Of a stretch of DNA of 64,000 nt, positions 46,356 to 55,550 are shown one piece after another (position 1 is the first letter of the stretch; every line of letters begins with the position of its first letter). The DNA lies in contig JAZNVB010000026.1 of assembly GCA_045592585.1 (NCBI GenBank), forward strand, positions 1 through 64,000, read 5' to 3'. The notes beneath the pieces were generated by a model, which ran no database searches, had not been told where the DNA came from, and saw only the letters and a list, made by a program, of their open reading frames with translations. This DNA comes from SIG440 sp045592585. GTDB taxonomy: Bacteria > Bacillota > Clostridia > Monoglobales > Monoglobaceae. A program made the translations under genes and the position numbers.

Positions 46356-48770
46356 ATGAAATACGATTTTAAAGCAATTGAAGGAAAGTGGCAAAAGTAC
46401 TGGGACGAAAACAAGACTTTTGAGGCGTCAAATACCGATAAATCAAAACCCAAGTTTTATGGTCTTGTAGAATTCCCCTATCCGTCAGGACATGGTCTGC
46501 ACGTAGGCCATCCCCGTGGCTATACCGCTATTGACATTGTAACCCGTAAGAAGAGATTAGAGGGCTATAATGTTTTGTTCCCTATGGGTTGGGATGCATT
46601 TGGCTTGCCCACCGAGAACTTTGCTATAAAAAATAACATTCATCCTGCTGTTGTTACCGAAAAAAATGTTGAAAACTTTAAAAGACAGCTCAAAATGCTG
46701 GGCTTTGGTTTTGACTGGTCAAGAGAGATAAACACCACAGACCCCAATTATTACAAATGGACACAGTGGATTTTCCTTAAACTCTTTGAGAAGGGTCTTG
46801 CTTATAAAACAAAGATGCCTATTAACTTCTGTACCGGCTGTAAAGTAGGTCTTGCCAACGAAGAGGTTGTAAACGGTGTTTGTGAACGTTGCGGCAGCGA
46901 GGTAGTGCAAAAGGAAAAGAGCCAGTGGATGCTCAAAATTACCGAGTATGCACAACGTCTTATTGACGACCTTGCAGATGTTGATTATATCGAAAGAGTA
47001 AAGGTTCAGCAAACAAACTGGATTGGTCGGTCAGAGGGTGCCGAGGTAGACTTTAAAATCAAGGGTACCGACGATAAAATCCGTGTTTACACAACACGTC
47101 CCGACACACTTTTTGGTGCTACATATATGGTACTTGCACCCGAACACCCCTATGTTGAAAAATACAAGGATATGATCGAAAACTATGCGGAGGTTGAGGC
47201 ATATAAGGCAGAAGCCGCTAAAAAGAGTGACTTTGAAAGAGCCGAGCTTGACAAGAATAAAACCGGTGTTATGCTGAAGGGCATAACTGCAATAGACCCC
47301 GTAAACAATGCTGAAATTCCCATCTGGATTTCGGACTATGTGCTTGTTACCTACGGAACAGGCGCAATTATGGCAGTTCCTGCACACGACACCCGTGACT
47401 GGGAATTTGCAAAGAAATTTGATATGCCAATCATCGAGGTTGTTGCCGGCGGCGAGGATGTACAAAAAGAAGCCTTCACCGATGTTGAAACAGGCGTAAT
47501 GGTAAATTCAGGATTCCTTACGGGTATGCAGGTTGAGGATGCAAAGAAAGCAATTATTGATTTCCTTGAAAAAGAGGGCATAGGCAAACGCAAGGTTAAC
47601 TTTAAGCTCCGTGACTGGGTATTTTCACGTCAGCGTTACTGGGGCGAACCCATTCCGCTGGTTAACTGTCCTCATTGCGGTTGGGTGGCACTTCCCGAGA
47701 GCGAGCTTCCCTTGCAGCTTCCCGATACCAAGAACTTTGAACCGGGCGAGTCGGGTGAATCACCGCTGATTAAAATCAGGGATTGGGTTGAAACAACCTG
47801 TCCCAAGTGCGGCGGCAAGGCAGAACGCGAAACCGACACTATGCCACAGTGGGCAGGCTCTTCCTGGTATTTCTTAAGATATATTGACCCCAACAATTCC
47901 GATTTCCTTGCAGGAATGGAGGAGCTTAAGTATTGGCTCCCTATCGACTGGTATAACGGTGGTATGGAGCACACAACTCTTCACCTTCTTTACTCAAGAT
48001 TCTGGCACAAGTTCCTTTATGATATTGGCGTTGTTCCAACTAAAGAACCCTATCAAAAGAGAACTTCACACGGTATGATTCTGGGTGAAAACGGCGAAAA
48101 GATGTCAAAATCAAGGGGCAATGTAATTAACCCCGATGATGTTGTTAATGAATATGGTGCCGACACATTCAGAACCTATGAAATGTTTATCGGTGCCTTT
48201 GACCAGGCAACTCCCTGGTCTATGAATGGTGTTAAGGGTTGTTATAAATTCCTTGAAAGAGTTTGGAATCTGCAGAACATTCTTGTTGATGGTGACAGCT
48301 ATTCAAAAGAGCTTGAAACTGCCCTGCACAAGACAATTAAAAAGGTAACAGACGATTATGACAGAATGAAGTTCAACACCGGTATTGCGGCACTTATGTC
48401 ATTTATCAATGATGTAATGAAGGTTGAAAAGATTAACAAGGCTGAATTTAAGACATTTATTACACTTCTTAACCCTGTTGCACCCCACATCACCGAGGAG
48501 CTGTGGCAGGTTGCAGGCTTTGAAGGTGCGTTGTCTGATACATTATGGCCTGAGTATGATGAAGCAAAAACCGTTGATGATGAGGTAGAGGTTGTTGTTC
48601 AGATTAACGGCAAAATTCGTGACAAGATGATGATTGCGGCAGACCTTACACCTCAGCAGATGCAGGAAGCGGCATTAGAAAATGACAGAATTAAAGAGCT
48701 GACCGAGGGCAAACAGATTGTAAAGGTTATTGCTGTTCCTAAAAAGCTTATCAACATTGTGGTGAAATAG
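46356..48770 (+). CDS. leuS: Leucyl-tRNA synthetase
   Basis: An 804-residue class I aminoacyl-tRNA synthetase. It has PYPSGHGLHVGHPRGYTA with the HIGH-type motif near residue 45, a CP1 editing domain (about 220-390; VLVTYGTGAIMAVPAHDTRD), a zinc-like CXXC pair at CPHCGW and CPKCGG, KMSKSRGNV near 580, and an anticodon-binding domain. Length and order match bacterial LeuRS. No T-box leader is seen; it follows rsfS at 24 nt. Confidence 0.98.
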   Translation: MKYDFKAIEGKWQKYWDENKTFEASNTDKSKPKFYGLVEFPYPSGHGLHVGHPRGYTAIDIVTRKKRLEGYNVLFPMGWDAFGLPTENFAIKNNIHPAVVTEKNVENFKRQLKMLGFGFDWSREINTTDPNYYKWTQWIFLKLFEKGLAYKTKMPINFCTGCKVGLANEEVVNGVCERCGSEVVQKEKSQWMLKITEYAQRLIDDLADVDYIERVKVQQTNWIGRSEGAEVDFKIKGTDDKIRVYTTRPDTLFGATYMVLAPEHPYVEKYKDMIENYAEVEAYKAEAAKKSDFERAELDKNKTGVMLKGITAIDPVNNAEIPIWISDYVLVTYGTGAIMAVPAHDTRDWEFAKKFDMPIIEVVAGGEDVQKEAFTDVETGVMVNSGFLTGMQVEDAKKAIIDFLEKEGIGKRKVNFKLRDWVFSRQRYWGEPIPLVNCPHCGWVALPESELPLQLPDTKNFEPGESGESPLIKIRDWVETTCPKCGGKAERETDTMPQWAGSSWYFLRYIDPNNSDFLAGMEELKYWLPIDWYNGGMEHTTLHLLYSRFWHKFLYDIGVVPTKEPYQKRTSHGMILGENGEKMSKSRGNVINPDDVVNEYGADTFRTYEMFIGAFDQATPWSMNGVKGCYKFLERVWNLQNILVDGDSYSKELETALHKTIKKVTDDYDRMKFNTGIAALMSFINDVMKVEKINKAEFKTFITLLNPVAPHITEELWQVAGFEGALSDTLWPEYDEAKTVDDEVEVVVQINGKIRDKMMIAADLTPQQMQEAALENDRIKELTEGKQIVKVIAVPKKLINIVVK

Positions 48771-48772
48771 CT

Positions 48773-49357
48773 ATGAGTGCAAAACAGGAATTTATTGAAA
48801 TTTATCAGAAATATATCAAACGAGAGGGAGCTGAAAAGCTCCTTGCTCATCTTATGTCACCATCAAGTGATTTCTTTGCTGCGCCGGCAAGCACACGCTT
48901 CCACGGTGCATACGAGGGAGGACTTGTGGAGCATAGTCTTAACGTTTATGAGTGCCTGCGTGATTATATGGACCGGGAACGTGTAAAAGAGCTTTACGGC
49001 TTAGAGGCAAGTGATGAAACTATTGCAATTGTTGCTCTTCTTCATGACCTTTGCAAAATGAACTTTTACAAGCCCGGCTTTCGCAACGTGAAGGATGACA
49101 ATGGTGTGTGGCAAAAGGTTCCAACTTACGAAATTGATGACAAACTTCCATATGGCCACGGCGAAAAGTCGGTATATATAATATCGGGCTTTATGCGGCT
49201 GACCAGGGAAGAAGCATTTGCAATAAGATATCATATGGGATTTTCGGGCACCGAGGAGCCAAGGAATGTGGGCGCAGCTTTTGAAATGTTCCCATTGGCG
49301 TTTGCTTTGTCAACCGCCGATATGGAGGCTACATATTTCCTTGAAGGCAAGGAGTGA
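48773..49357 (+). CDS. HD-domain hydrolase
   Basis: A 194-residue protein with an HD-type metal site: GGLVEHSLNVYECLRDYM near residue 50, IVALLHDLCKMNF near 87, and GHGEKSVYIISGFMRLTREEAFAIRYHM near 125. Similar small HD hydrolases are related to the C-terminal part of the YhaM 3'-5' exonuclease, but no nucleic-acid-binding OB domain is present here. Starts 2 nt after leuS and ends 6 nt before nadE, so it is cotranscribed. Confidence 0.8.
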   Translation: MSAKQEFIEIYQKYIKREGAEKLLAHLMSPSSDFFAAPASTRFHGAYEGGLVEHSLNVYECLRDYMDRERVKELYGLEASDETIAIVALLHDLCKMNFYKPGFRNVKDDNGVWQKVPTYEIDDKLPYGHGEKSVYIISGFMRLTREEAFAIRYHMGFSGTEEPRNVGAAFEMFPLAFALSTADMEATYFLEGKE

Positions 49358-49363
49358 TATTAA

Positions 49364-51241
49364 ATGAAAGACGGATTTATCAAGGTTGCAGCAGCAACAC
49401 CTGAAATTACCGTAAACAGCACCAAGAAAAACAGCGAAAATATAATAAAACAGATAAACGAAGCGGCATCAAACGGCGCTAAAATTGTTGTGTTTCCCGA
49501 GCTTTGTATAACGGGGTATACTGTTGGCGATTTGGTTTTTCAAAGTACTGCGGTTAAACGTGCGGCAAATGCATTAACCGAAATTCTTGATGCAACCAAA
49601 ACTTTGGATGTTCTCTTTGCTGTTGGTTTGCCACTTTTGGTTGACGACAAATTACACAACGTTGCGGCTGTTTGCAAGGGTGGCAAGGTTCTGGGCTTTG
49701 TTCCCAAAACCAACCTTCCCAATTATGGCGAATACCGCGAGGCAAGATTTTATAACAAGCCATCAAAGACTGTTATGGTAGAATTTAATGGTGCAGATGT
49801 TCCCTGCGGCACAAAGTTAATCTTTTGTGCAAATGGAATGGAAAGCTTGCGTATTTCCTGCGAAATCTGTGAGGATATGTGGGTGGCAATTCCGCCGTCG
49901 ACCCATCACGCCCTAAACGGCGCAAATGTGATACTCAATTTGTCGGCAAGCGGCGAAACAACAGGAAAATCAGATGTCCGTAAAACTCATCTTTCGTCAC
50001 TTTCTCTTCGGACAATGACGGCGTATATTTATGCCGATGCCGGCGAGGGCGAATCTACAACCGATCTGGTTTTTGGCGGCAATAATATGATTTATGAATG
50101 CGGCAAAAAGATTGCCGAGGCAACGTTGTTTGAAAACGGCATAACATACGGTGTTCTTGATCTTGAAAAAACAAGCCTGATGCGTCGCAAAATGACCACC
50201 TTTGTTCCTGAATATGATGAAGAATATAAAAGAATTTATTTTGATATAGAAACTACCGAAACAAAGCCCGAAAACGTAAACCCCCATCCTTTTATTCCAA
50301 AGGATGATGCACGGCTTAAGGAACGCTGCGAAAGTATTCTCAAAATGCAGTGTGCAGGACTTCGCAAAAGGATAAAACACATAGGTTTAAAAACCGTAAC
50401 TTTAGGGGTTTCGGGCGGTCTTGACAGTACTCTGGCATTGCTGGTGACGGCAAAAACCTTTGATGGTTTAGGCCTTGACCGCAATGGTATTATTGCTGTA
50501 ACAATGCCTTGCTTTGGCACAACCGACAGAACTTATAATAACTCTAAAAGATTGGCGGATGCTATGGGTGTAACCTTGCGCGAGGTATCAATTGCCAAAT
50601 CTGTAACTCAGCATCTTGAGGATATTGGTGCCTCAATTGACGAACACGACGTAACCTATGAAAATGCTCAGGCAAGAGAAAGAACACAGGTGCTTATGGA
50701 TATATCAAATAAAACCGGTGGAATTGTTGTGGGCACGGGCGATTTATCCGAGCTTGCTCTGGGTTTTGCCACCTACAACGGCGACCATATGTCTATGTAT
50801 GGGGTAAATGCTTCTGTTCCTAAAACCCTGATGCGTTCATTGGTTAAGTATGTGGCGGATGGGATTGGCGGAGAACTGAAGGATATACTGTATGACATTC
50901 TCGATACACCGGTCAGCCCGGAACTTTTGCCCCCTGATGAAGGTGCAATAAAGCAGAAGACCGAGGATATAGTTGGCCCATACGAAATTCACGATTTTGT
51001 GATTTATAACTATGTAAGATTTGGATTCAGCAAAAATAAAATACAAAGGCTTGCCGAGTCGGCGTTTGAGGGCGTGTATACCAAGGAAACCATCGAAAAA
51101 TGGCATAACTTGTTTTACAGGAGATTTTTCAATAATCAGTTCAAACGTTCTGCTGTGCCCGACAGCCCCAAGGTGGGAACCGTTTCACTTTCGCCAAGAG
51201 GTGATTGGGTGATGCCATCTGATGCTGTATTTGAAGAATAA
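49364..51241 (+). CDS. nadE: Glutamine-dependent NAD+ synthase
   Basis: A 625-residue two-domain enzyme. The N-terminal nitrilase-fold glutaminase has Glu (VVFPELCITGYT), Lys (FVPKTNLPNYGEYREARFY) and Cys (LRISCEICEDMWV) of the catalytic triad. The C-terminal synthase has the P-loop-like LGVSGGLDSTLALLV near 348 and GTGDLSELALGFATYNGDHMS. It amidates deamido-NAD, the step after NadD (43355). The length equals the long glutaminase-fused form. Confidence 0.97.
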   Translation: MKDGFIKVAAATPEITVNSTKKNSENIIKQINEAASNGAKIVVFPELCITGYTVGDLVFQSTAVKRAANALTEILDATKTLDVLFAVGLPLLVDDKLHNVAAVCKGGKVLGFVPKTNLPNYGEYREARFYNKPSKTVMVEFNGADVPCGTKLIFCANGMESLRISCEICEDMWVAIPPSTHHALNGANVILNLSASGETTGKSDVRKTHLSSLSLRTMTAYIYADAGEGESTTDLVFGGNNMIYECGKKIAEATLFENGITYGVLDLEKTSLMRRKMTTFVPEYDEEYKRIYFDIETTETKPENVNPHPFIPKDDARLKERCESILKMQCAGLRKRIKHIGLKTVTLGVSGGLDSTLALLVTAKTFDGLGLDRNGIIAVTMPCFGTTDRTYNNSKRLADAMGVTLREVSIAKSVTQHLEDIGASIDEHDVTYENAQARERTQVLMDISNKTGGIVVGTGDLSELALGFATYNGDHMSMYGVNASVPKTLMRSLVKYVADGIGGELKDILYDILDTPVSPELLPPDEGAIKQKTEDIVGPYEIHDFVIYNYVRFGFSKNKIQRLAESAFEGVYTKETIEKWHNLFYRRFFNNQFKRSAVPDSPKVGTVSLSPRGDWVMPSDAVFEE

Positions 51242-51247
51242 TATATC

Positions 51248-51272
51248 GGGCGGATTAACTCCGCCCATTTTT
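51248..51272 (+). terminator. Terminator between nadE and rnmV
   Basis: GGGCGGA (51248-51254) pairs with TCCGCCC (51260-51266), followed by ATTTTT. The rnmV start is only 15 nt further on, so it may be an attenuator with read-through. Confidence 0.75.
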
Positions 51273-51286
51273 GCAGGAGAAGACAG

Positions 51287-51886
51287 ATGCTTCATATTAA
51301 AGAAACAATCATTGTTGAAGGCAAGTTCGACAAAGAACAGCTTAAAAAGGTTACTGATGCCCCTATAATCTGCACCGGTGGTTTCAGCCTTTACACCAAC
51401 AAAAATATAATAAATTCCATACGCCGTATGGCAGAAAAAACAGGAATAATAATCCTTACCGACTCCGATAGTGCCGGCTTTCGCATACGCAATTACATCA
51501 GACAATGCGTTGGCAGTTGCGGAACGGTAAAGCACGCATATATTCCGTCGGTAAAGGGCAAGGAACGCCGCAAGGAAACGGCGGGAAAAGAGGGCTTGCT
51601 GGGCGTTGAGGGTATGACGGAAAAACTTTTATCGCAAATTCTGCAAGGCGTTACCGAGGTTGACGAGCCTCTGCCCCGAAAGCCGGAAGAGGTTATAACA
51701 AAAGCGGTTTTTTATGAAGATGGTTTCAGCGGCAAGGATGACAGTCAGGAAAAAAGAATTGCTTTGGCAAGAGAGCTGGGCCTCCCTGTGCGAATTTCCG
51801 CAAATGCAATGATTGATGTGCTGAACACGGCGTTTTCTTATGAGGAATATGAACAGGCGGTAAAAAAAGTCAATAAGATCTATTGA
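51287..51886 (+). CDS. rnmV: Ribonuclease M5 (Toprim domain)
   Basis: A 199-residue Toprim protein: IKETIIVEGKFDKEQLKKV with the catalytic Glu, IICTGGFSL, IIILTDSDSAGFRIRNYI with the DxD motif near residue 62, then HAYIPSVKGKERRKETAGKEGLLGVEGM typical of RNase M5. The C-terminal part matches the associated DUF4093. It matures 5S rRNA. The 3' end overlaps the convergent DUF2752 gene by 7 nt. Confidence 0.9.
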   Translation: MLHIKETIIVEGKFDKEQLKKVTDAPIICTGGFSLYTNKNIINSIRRMAEKTGIIILTDSDSAGFRIRNYIRQCVGSCGTVKHAYIPSVKGKERRKETAGKEGLLGVEGMTEKLLSQILQGVTEVDEPLPRKPEEVITKAVFYEDGFSGKDDSQEKRIALARELGLPVRISANAMIDVLNTAFSYEEYEQAVKKVNKIY

Positions 51887-52281
51887 AAATTGAAATAGCC
51901 AGATACAAGCAAGATAAAAAAATAAATGATAAACATATATTTTTTCTTTAATTGATTTTCAATAATTTCTATTATATTTTTATTACAAATAATGTCTATT
52001 ATTAAAAATAAAGAATAAAGAGAAATAGCTAAAAAAAGAGGAATAGATAGTACATTATATTTTGTTGCTGAAACAAGGTCTAATTTTAAAATGGAAATAA
52101 ACCCTCTTGTAAGACCGCATCCAAAGCAGGAAAAACCCAACAAGTTTTTAATAGGACAAAGAGAAACAGAAAAAATTTTTGTCAAAACATAAAGCGGAAC
52201 AAAAAAGATAAACCCTACAATCAAGGAATGCAGGGCTTGTCTTTTTTTGTTTGACAAAGTTTTATACCAACGGATATCCAT
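51880..52281 (-). CDS. DUF2752 family membrane protein
   Basis: A 133-residue membrane protein with the DUF2752 hallmark CPIKNLLGFSCFGCGLTRG (Cys-rich motif between hydrophobic segments) and three or four membrane helices. Function unknown; it is often found next to TM2-domain genes, as here (52262-52705), with which it overlaps by 20 nt. AT-rich relative to the housekeeping genes. ATG 52281 chosen over an upstream ATG lying deeper in the neighbouring gene. Confidence 0.75.
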   Translation of the reverse strand: MDIRWYKTLSNKKRQALHSLIVGFIFFVPLYVLTKIFSVSLCPIKNLLGFSCFGCGLTRGFISILKLDLVSATKYNVLSIPLFLAISLYSLFLIIDIICNKNIIEIIENQLKKKYMFIIYFFILLVSGYFNFQ

Positions 52282-52705
52282 AACTGTCTCTGAATCCACC
52301 GGATAAAATAGAAATTAAATCTATTATAGTGCCGATGCCACATATTCCGTATGTAAAGAAATGAAGAACACCACTGCCTACTTTACCTACATACATTCTG
52401 TGAAGACCTCCGATACCAAGGAAACCGATTAAACACAAAATTAATGCAACTGTCTTGCTTTTTCTTGGCCCAACACCAAAACCTGAATTATTATTCATAT
52501 TTGTATTGGTGCTCTCGTTAGAATTCGTGATGTTAATTGTTGGTTGTCCGCCTCCTGATTGTTTTGCGTCATCAAGAACATTGCCAAGGTCTGCTTTGCA
52601 GTACATTCTGCCTTTTACCTCAACAAGACAGTCTTTACAAAAAGGTTTGCCACAGTAGGCACACATGCCTTGCGCGTCGATTTCGGGATGATTTGTACAT
52701 TTCAT
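52262..52705 (-). CDS. TM2-domain protein with N-terminal B-box-like zinc finger
   Basis: A 147-residue protein. Residues 1-40 carry a zinc-finger pattern CTNHPEIDAQGMCAYCGKPFCKDCLVEV (B-box type), followed by an Asn/Ser-rich linker, and a C-terminal TM2 domain with the GIGGLHRMYVGKVGSGVLHFFT core and two membrane helices. TM2 proteins are small membrane proteins of unknown activity. It overlaps both neighbours by 4-20 nt in a three-gene minus-strand operon. Confidence 0.8.
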   Translation of the reverse strand: MKCTNHPEIDAQGMCAYCGKPFCKDCLVEVKGRMYCKADLGNVLDDAKQSGGGQPTINITNSNESTNTNMNNNSGFGVGPRKSKTVALILCLIGFLGIGGLHRMYVGKVGSGVLHFFTYGICGIGTIIDLISILSGGFRDSYGYPLV

Positions 52706-52989
52706 TTTTCATTGCCTCCATTTTGGTTATTTTCAGTTAAATAATCTTTTACTTTAAGAAATACCGACCTTGCTACAAATAATACGGTTATTCCCACAAC
52801 AACACAGCTGATAAATCCACCCAGAATTAGAACAGGTATCATATTAGAAAAATTCAAATTTTCAAAGCTGAAGAGTGTTGCATTGTGTGAACCCACCATA
52901 AGTGCAATGCCGACTGTCAAGATAACACAAATTAATGATAAGATAATAAGTAACATAATTTGTGAAAAAAATGACTTATTTTTCAACAT
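52702..52989 (-). CDS. Small two-helix membrane protein, unassigned
   Basis: A 95-residue protein with two hydrophobic helices (about 10-32 and 50-75) and a polar C-terminus rich in Asn. Not recognised. It is the first gene of the three-gene minus-strand operon, with a stop overlapping the TM2-gene start (ATGA). SD GGAGGGAT lies upstream. Confidence 0.6.
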   Translation of the reverse strand: MLKNKSFFSQIMLLIILSLICVILTVGIALMVGSHNATLFSFENLNFSNMIPVLILGGFISCVVVGITVLFVARSVFLKVKDYLTENNQNGGNEK

Positions 52990-53009
52990 TATCCCTCCTA
53001 ACTAGACAC

Positions 53010-53109
53010 ATTCTATCATAAAAATACATAACTGTCAATATAAAATAAAGATTTTAGTTAATGTTTTAAGGTTTTAAGTTCTGTTAATACTGATTACTGA
53101 ATGATAGAA
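53010..53109. promoter_or_regulatory. Divergent promoter region with symmetrical -10 operators
   Basis: TTCTATCAT (53011-53019) and ATGATAGAA (53101-53109) form a 9-bp inverted repeat. Each contains the -10 region of one of two divergent promoters. The minus-strand promoter is TTGACA (53033-53038 complement), 17-bp spacer, TAGAAT (53010-53015 complement). The plus-strand promoter has TAGAAT at 53105-53110 with a weak -35. The XRE regulator encoded to the right is a natural candidate to bind both. Confidence 0.65.
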
Positions 53110-53134
53110 TAAAATAAAGGTAGGTGTTAATGTT

Positions 53135-53491
53135 TTGAACTATAAATTGTTAGGAAACCAAATAAGGAAGTACAGAAAGGAAAAACAATATACATTAGAG
53201 CAGTTAGCTGAAAAACTTGATGTTTCAACTACCTTTATAGGGCAAATTGAAAGAGCAAAAGGGATACCGTCACTCGAAACACTTGTTAAGATAGCCAATG
53301 TTTTAGAGGTATCTACCGATAGTTTGCTTTTTGGAGATTTGAATTTAAAAGCAGGCAATAATTATTTTGTTAAGGAAGTTGAAAAACGAACAGAATCATT
53401 TACCAAAAAGGAAAAGGAAATATTGTTAAATTTCATAGAGCTTTTTGAAGAATACCGCACAGCGTCAGATAAAATAAACAAAAAAAGTTAA
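53135..53491 (+). CDS. XRE family transcriptional regulator
   Basis: A 118-residue protein with a Cro/CI-type helix-turn-helix in the N-terminal 60 residues: LLGNQIRKYRKEKQYTLEQL, LDVSTTFIGQIERAKGIPS, LETLVKIANVLEVSTDSLLF. A helical C-terminus (70-118) probably dimerises. Start is TTG 53135. Divergent from the membrane-protein operon, whose promoter shares an inverted repeat with its own. Confidence 0.88.
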   Translation: MNYKLLGNQIRKYRKEKQYTLEQLAEKLDVSTTFIGQIERAKGIPSLETLVKIANVLEVSTDSLLFGDLNLKAGNNYFVKEVEKRTESFTKKEKEILLNFIELFEEYRTASDKINKKS

Positions 53492-53501
53492 TACTATATG
53501 T

Positions 53502-53536
53502 AATCTCACAGACCCAGAAGGATTTGTGAGATTTTT
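53502..53536 (+). terminator. Terminator of the XRE regulator gene
   Basis: AATCTCACA (53502-53510) pairs with TGTGAGATT (53525-53533) and is followed by a T-run. Confidence 0.85.
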
Positions 53537-53638
53537 AACAATATTTCGTTTTTTACTTGCTTTTTGTTGTATTATATGCTAAAATTTAATGGTTGAAAAA
53601 TGCCGCAGAAGATGCGGTTGAAAGATAGGAGAAAAACG

Positions 53639-55549
53639 ATGGAAAACAAAAACAATTTTAAACCGTATGTTCCGGCAGATAAGGTTACACCCGAATTGAC
53701 GGTTACATCAATTATTATGGGTATCTTGCTTGCGGTTGTGTTTGGTGCTGCCAATGCGTATCTGGGACTTCGTGTAGGTATGACAGTTTCGGCATCAATC
53801 CCTGCGGCTGTTATTGCTATGGGCGTAATTCGTGTTATTATGCGCAAAAATTCAATTTTGGAAAGTAATGTTGTGCAGACAATCGGTTCTGCCGGCGAGT
53901 CTTTGGCGGCAGGTGCAATCTTCACACTTCCGGCTCTGTTTTTGTGGGCAGCCGAGGGAACAATGGAAAAACCTGGTCTTATCGAAATTACTTTGATTTC
54001 ACTTCTTGGTGGTCTGCTTGGTGTATTCTTTATGGTGCCCCTTCGTAATGCCCTGATTGTTAAAGAGCATGGTGTGCTTCCGTATCCCGAAGGTACGGCT
54101 TGTGCCGAGGTTCTTCTTGCAGGTGAAAAGGGTGGAGCAAATGCATCTACCGTGTTTGCAGGTATGGGCTTTGCGGCAGCTTTTAAGTTCATTATTGACG
54201 GTCTTAAAGCTGTGCCCGGTGAAATTGGTTTGAGAGTAAAGGGTTATGCAGGTGAAATAGGTACACAGATTTACCCCGCTGTAATGAGCGTGGGATATAT
54301 CTGCGGTCCCAGAATTTCATCATATATGTTTGCCGGCGGTGTGCTGAGCTGGCTTGTGCTTATTCCTATGATTGTTCTTTTTGGCAGAGATATTGTCCTC
54401 TATCCGGGAACCGAAACAATTGGTGCCATCTTTGATGCAAACGGTCCAAGCGGTATCTGGAGTTCATATATCCGCTATATCGGTGCAGGTGCTTTAGCTG
54501 CCGGCGGTATTATCAGTCTGATTAAGTCACTGCCTTTGATTGTAAATACCTTTGTTGGCGCAATGAAGGGTATGAAGGGTTCTGCGGTGGTATCAGGTGA
54601 GCGTACTGCACGAGACATAAGTATGAAGATTGTGCTTATTTCAATTGCAGTGCTGACTCTTCTTGTATGGCTTGTTCCTGCAATTCCTGTAACCCTGATT
54701 GGTGCAGTAGTTATTGTTGTATTTGGATTTTTCTTTGCCACAGTTTCATCACGTATGGTTGGTCTGGTAGGCAGCAGTAACAATCCTGTATCAGGTATGG
54801 CGATTGCAACACTTCTTATCGCAACATTGATACTTAAACTGACAGGCGACAGCGGTGCTCACGGTATGCGTGCGGCAATTGCAATTGGCTCTATTATCTG
54901 CATTGTTGCGGCGATTTCGGGCGATACCTCGCAGGATTTAAAGACGGGCTACCTTCTTGGTGCAACACCCAAAAAACAGCAGATTGGCGAAATTATCGGT
55001 GTTGTTGCTGCAGCACTTGCTATTGGTGGAACACTTTATCTTCTTGACAGTGCATGGGGCTTTGGCTCTGACGAACTTGCTGCTCCTCAGGCTACACTTA
55101 TGAAAATGATTATTGAGGGCGTTATGGATGCAAACCTTCCCTGGGGTCTGGTGCTTGTGGGTGTATTTATTGCAATCGTTGTTGAGATTGTGGGTATTCC
55201 TGTATTGCCATTTGCAATCGGTGTGTATCTCCCAGTACATCTCAATGCCTGCATTATGGTTGGCGGTCTGGTACGTCTTGCTCTTGATAAGCTCAAAAAG
55301 TCTGAAGAAGAAAAAACCGCTATCGTCAGCGACGGTATACTTTTCTGCTCGGGTATGATTGCCGGTGAGGGAATTGTGGGTATTCTGCTTGCCCTCCTTG
55401 CGGTATTTGGAATTGACAAGGTTCTGGACATTTCAGGAATTTTAAATCTTCCTGTATCTGTTTCAAACATAGCAAGCCTTGCCGTGTTTGCACTTGTTAT
55501 TCTTTCTGTACTCAAGTTCTCTGTATGGAAAAAGCGTAGTGTAAAATAA
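53639..55549 (+). CDS. OPT family oligopeptide transporter
   Basis: A 636-residue polytopic membrane protein (about 14-16 segments) of the OPT superfamily, carrying oligopeptides or metal-chelate-like peptides. Characteristic stretches are ELTVTSIIMGILLAVVFGAANAYLGLRVGMTVSASIPAA, HGVLPYPEGTACAEVL near residue 140, and SGDTSQDLKTGYLLGATPKKQQIGE near 435 (given here as separate segments of the family). ATG 53639 follows GGAG; earlier in-frame ATGs have no SD. The next gene, a PqqD-like protein, starts 1 nt after the stop. Confidence 0.9.
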   Translation: MENKNNFKPYVPADKVTPELTVTSIIMGILLAVVFGAANAYLGLRVGMTVSASIPAAVIAMGVIRVIMRKNSILESNVVQTIGSAGESLAAGAIFTLPALFLWAAEGTMEKPGLIEITLISLLGGLLGVFFMVPLRNALIVKEHGVLPYPEGTACAEVLLAGEKGGANASTVFAGMGFAAAFKFIIDGLKAVPGEIGLRVKGYAGEIGTQIYPAVMSVGYICGPRISSYMFAGGVLSWLVLIPMIVLFGRDIVLYPGTETIGAIFDANGPSGIWSSYIRYIGAGALAAGGIISLIKSLPLIVNTFVGAMKGMKGSAVVSGERTARDISMKIVLISIAVLTLLVWLVPAIPVTLIGAVVIVVFGFFFATVSSRMVGLVGSSNNPVSGMAIATLLIATLILKLTGDSGAHGMRAAIAIGSIICIVAAISGDTSQDLKTGYLLGATPKKQQIGEIIGVVAAALAIGGTLYLLDSAWGFGSDELAAPQATLMKMIIEGVMDANLPWGLVLVGVFIAIVVEIVGIPVLPFAIGVYLPVHLNACIMVGGLVRLALDKLKKSEEEKTAIVSDGILFCSGMIAGEGIVGILLALLAVFGIDKVLDISGILNLPVSVSNIASLAVFALVILSVLKFSVWKKRSVK

Positions 55550-55550
55550 T

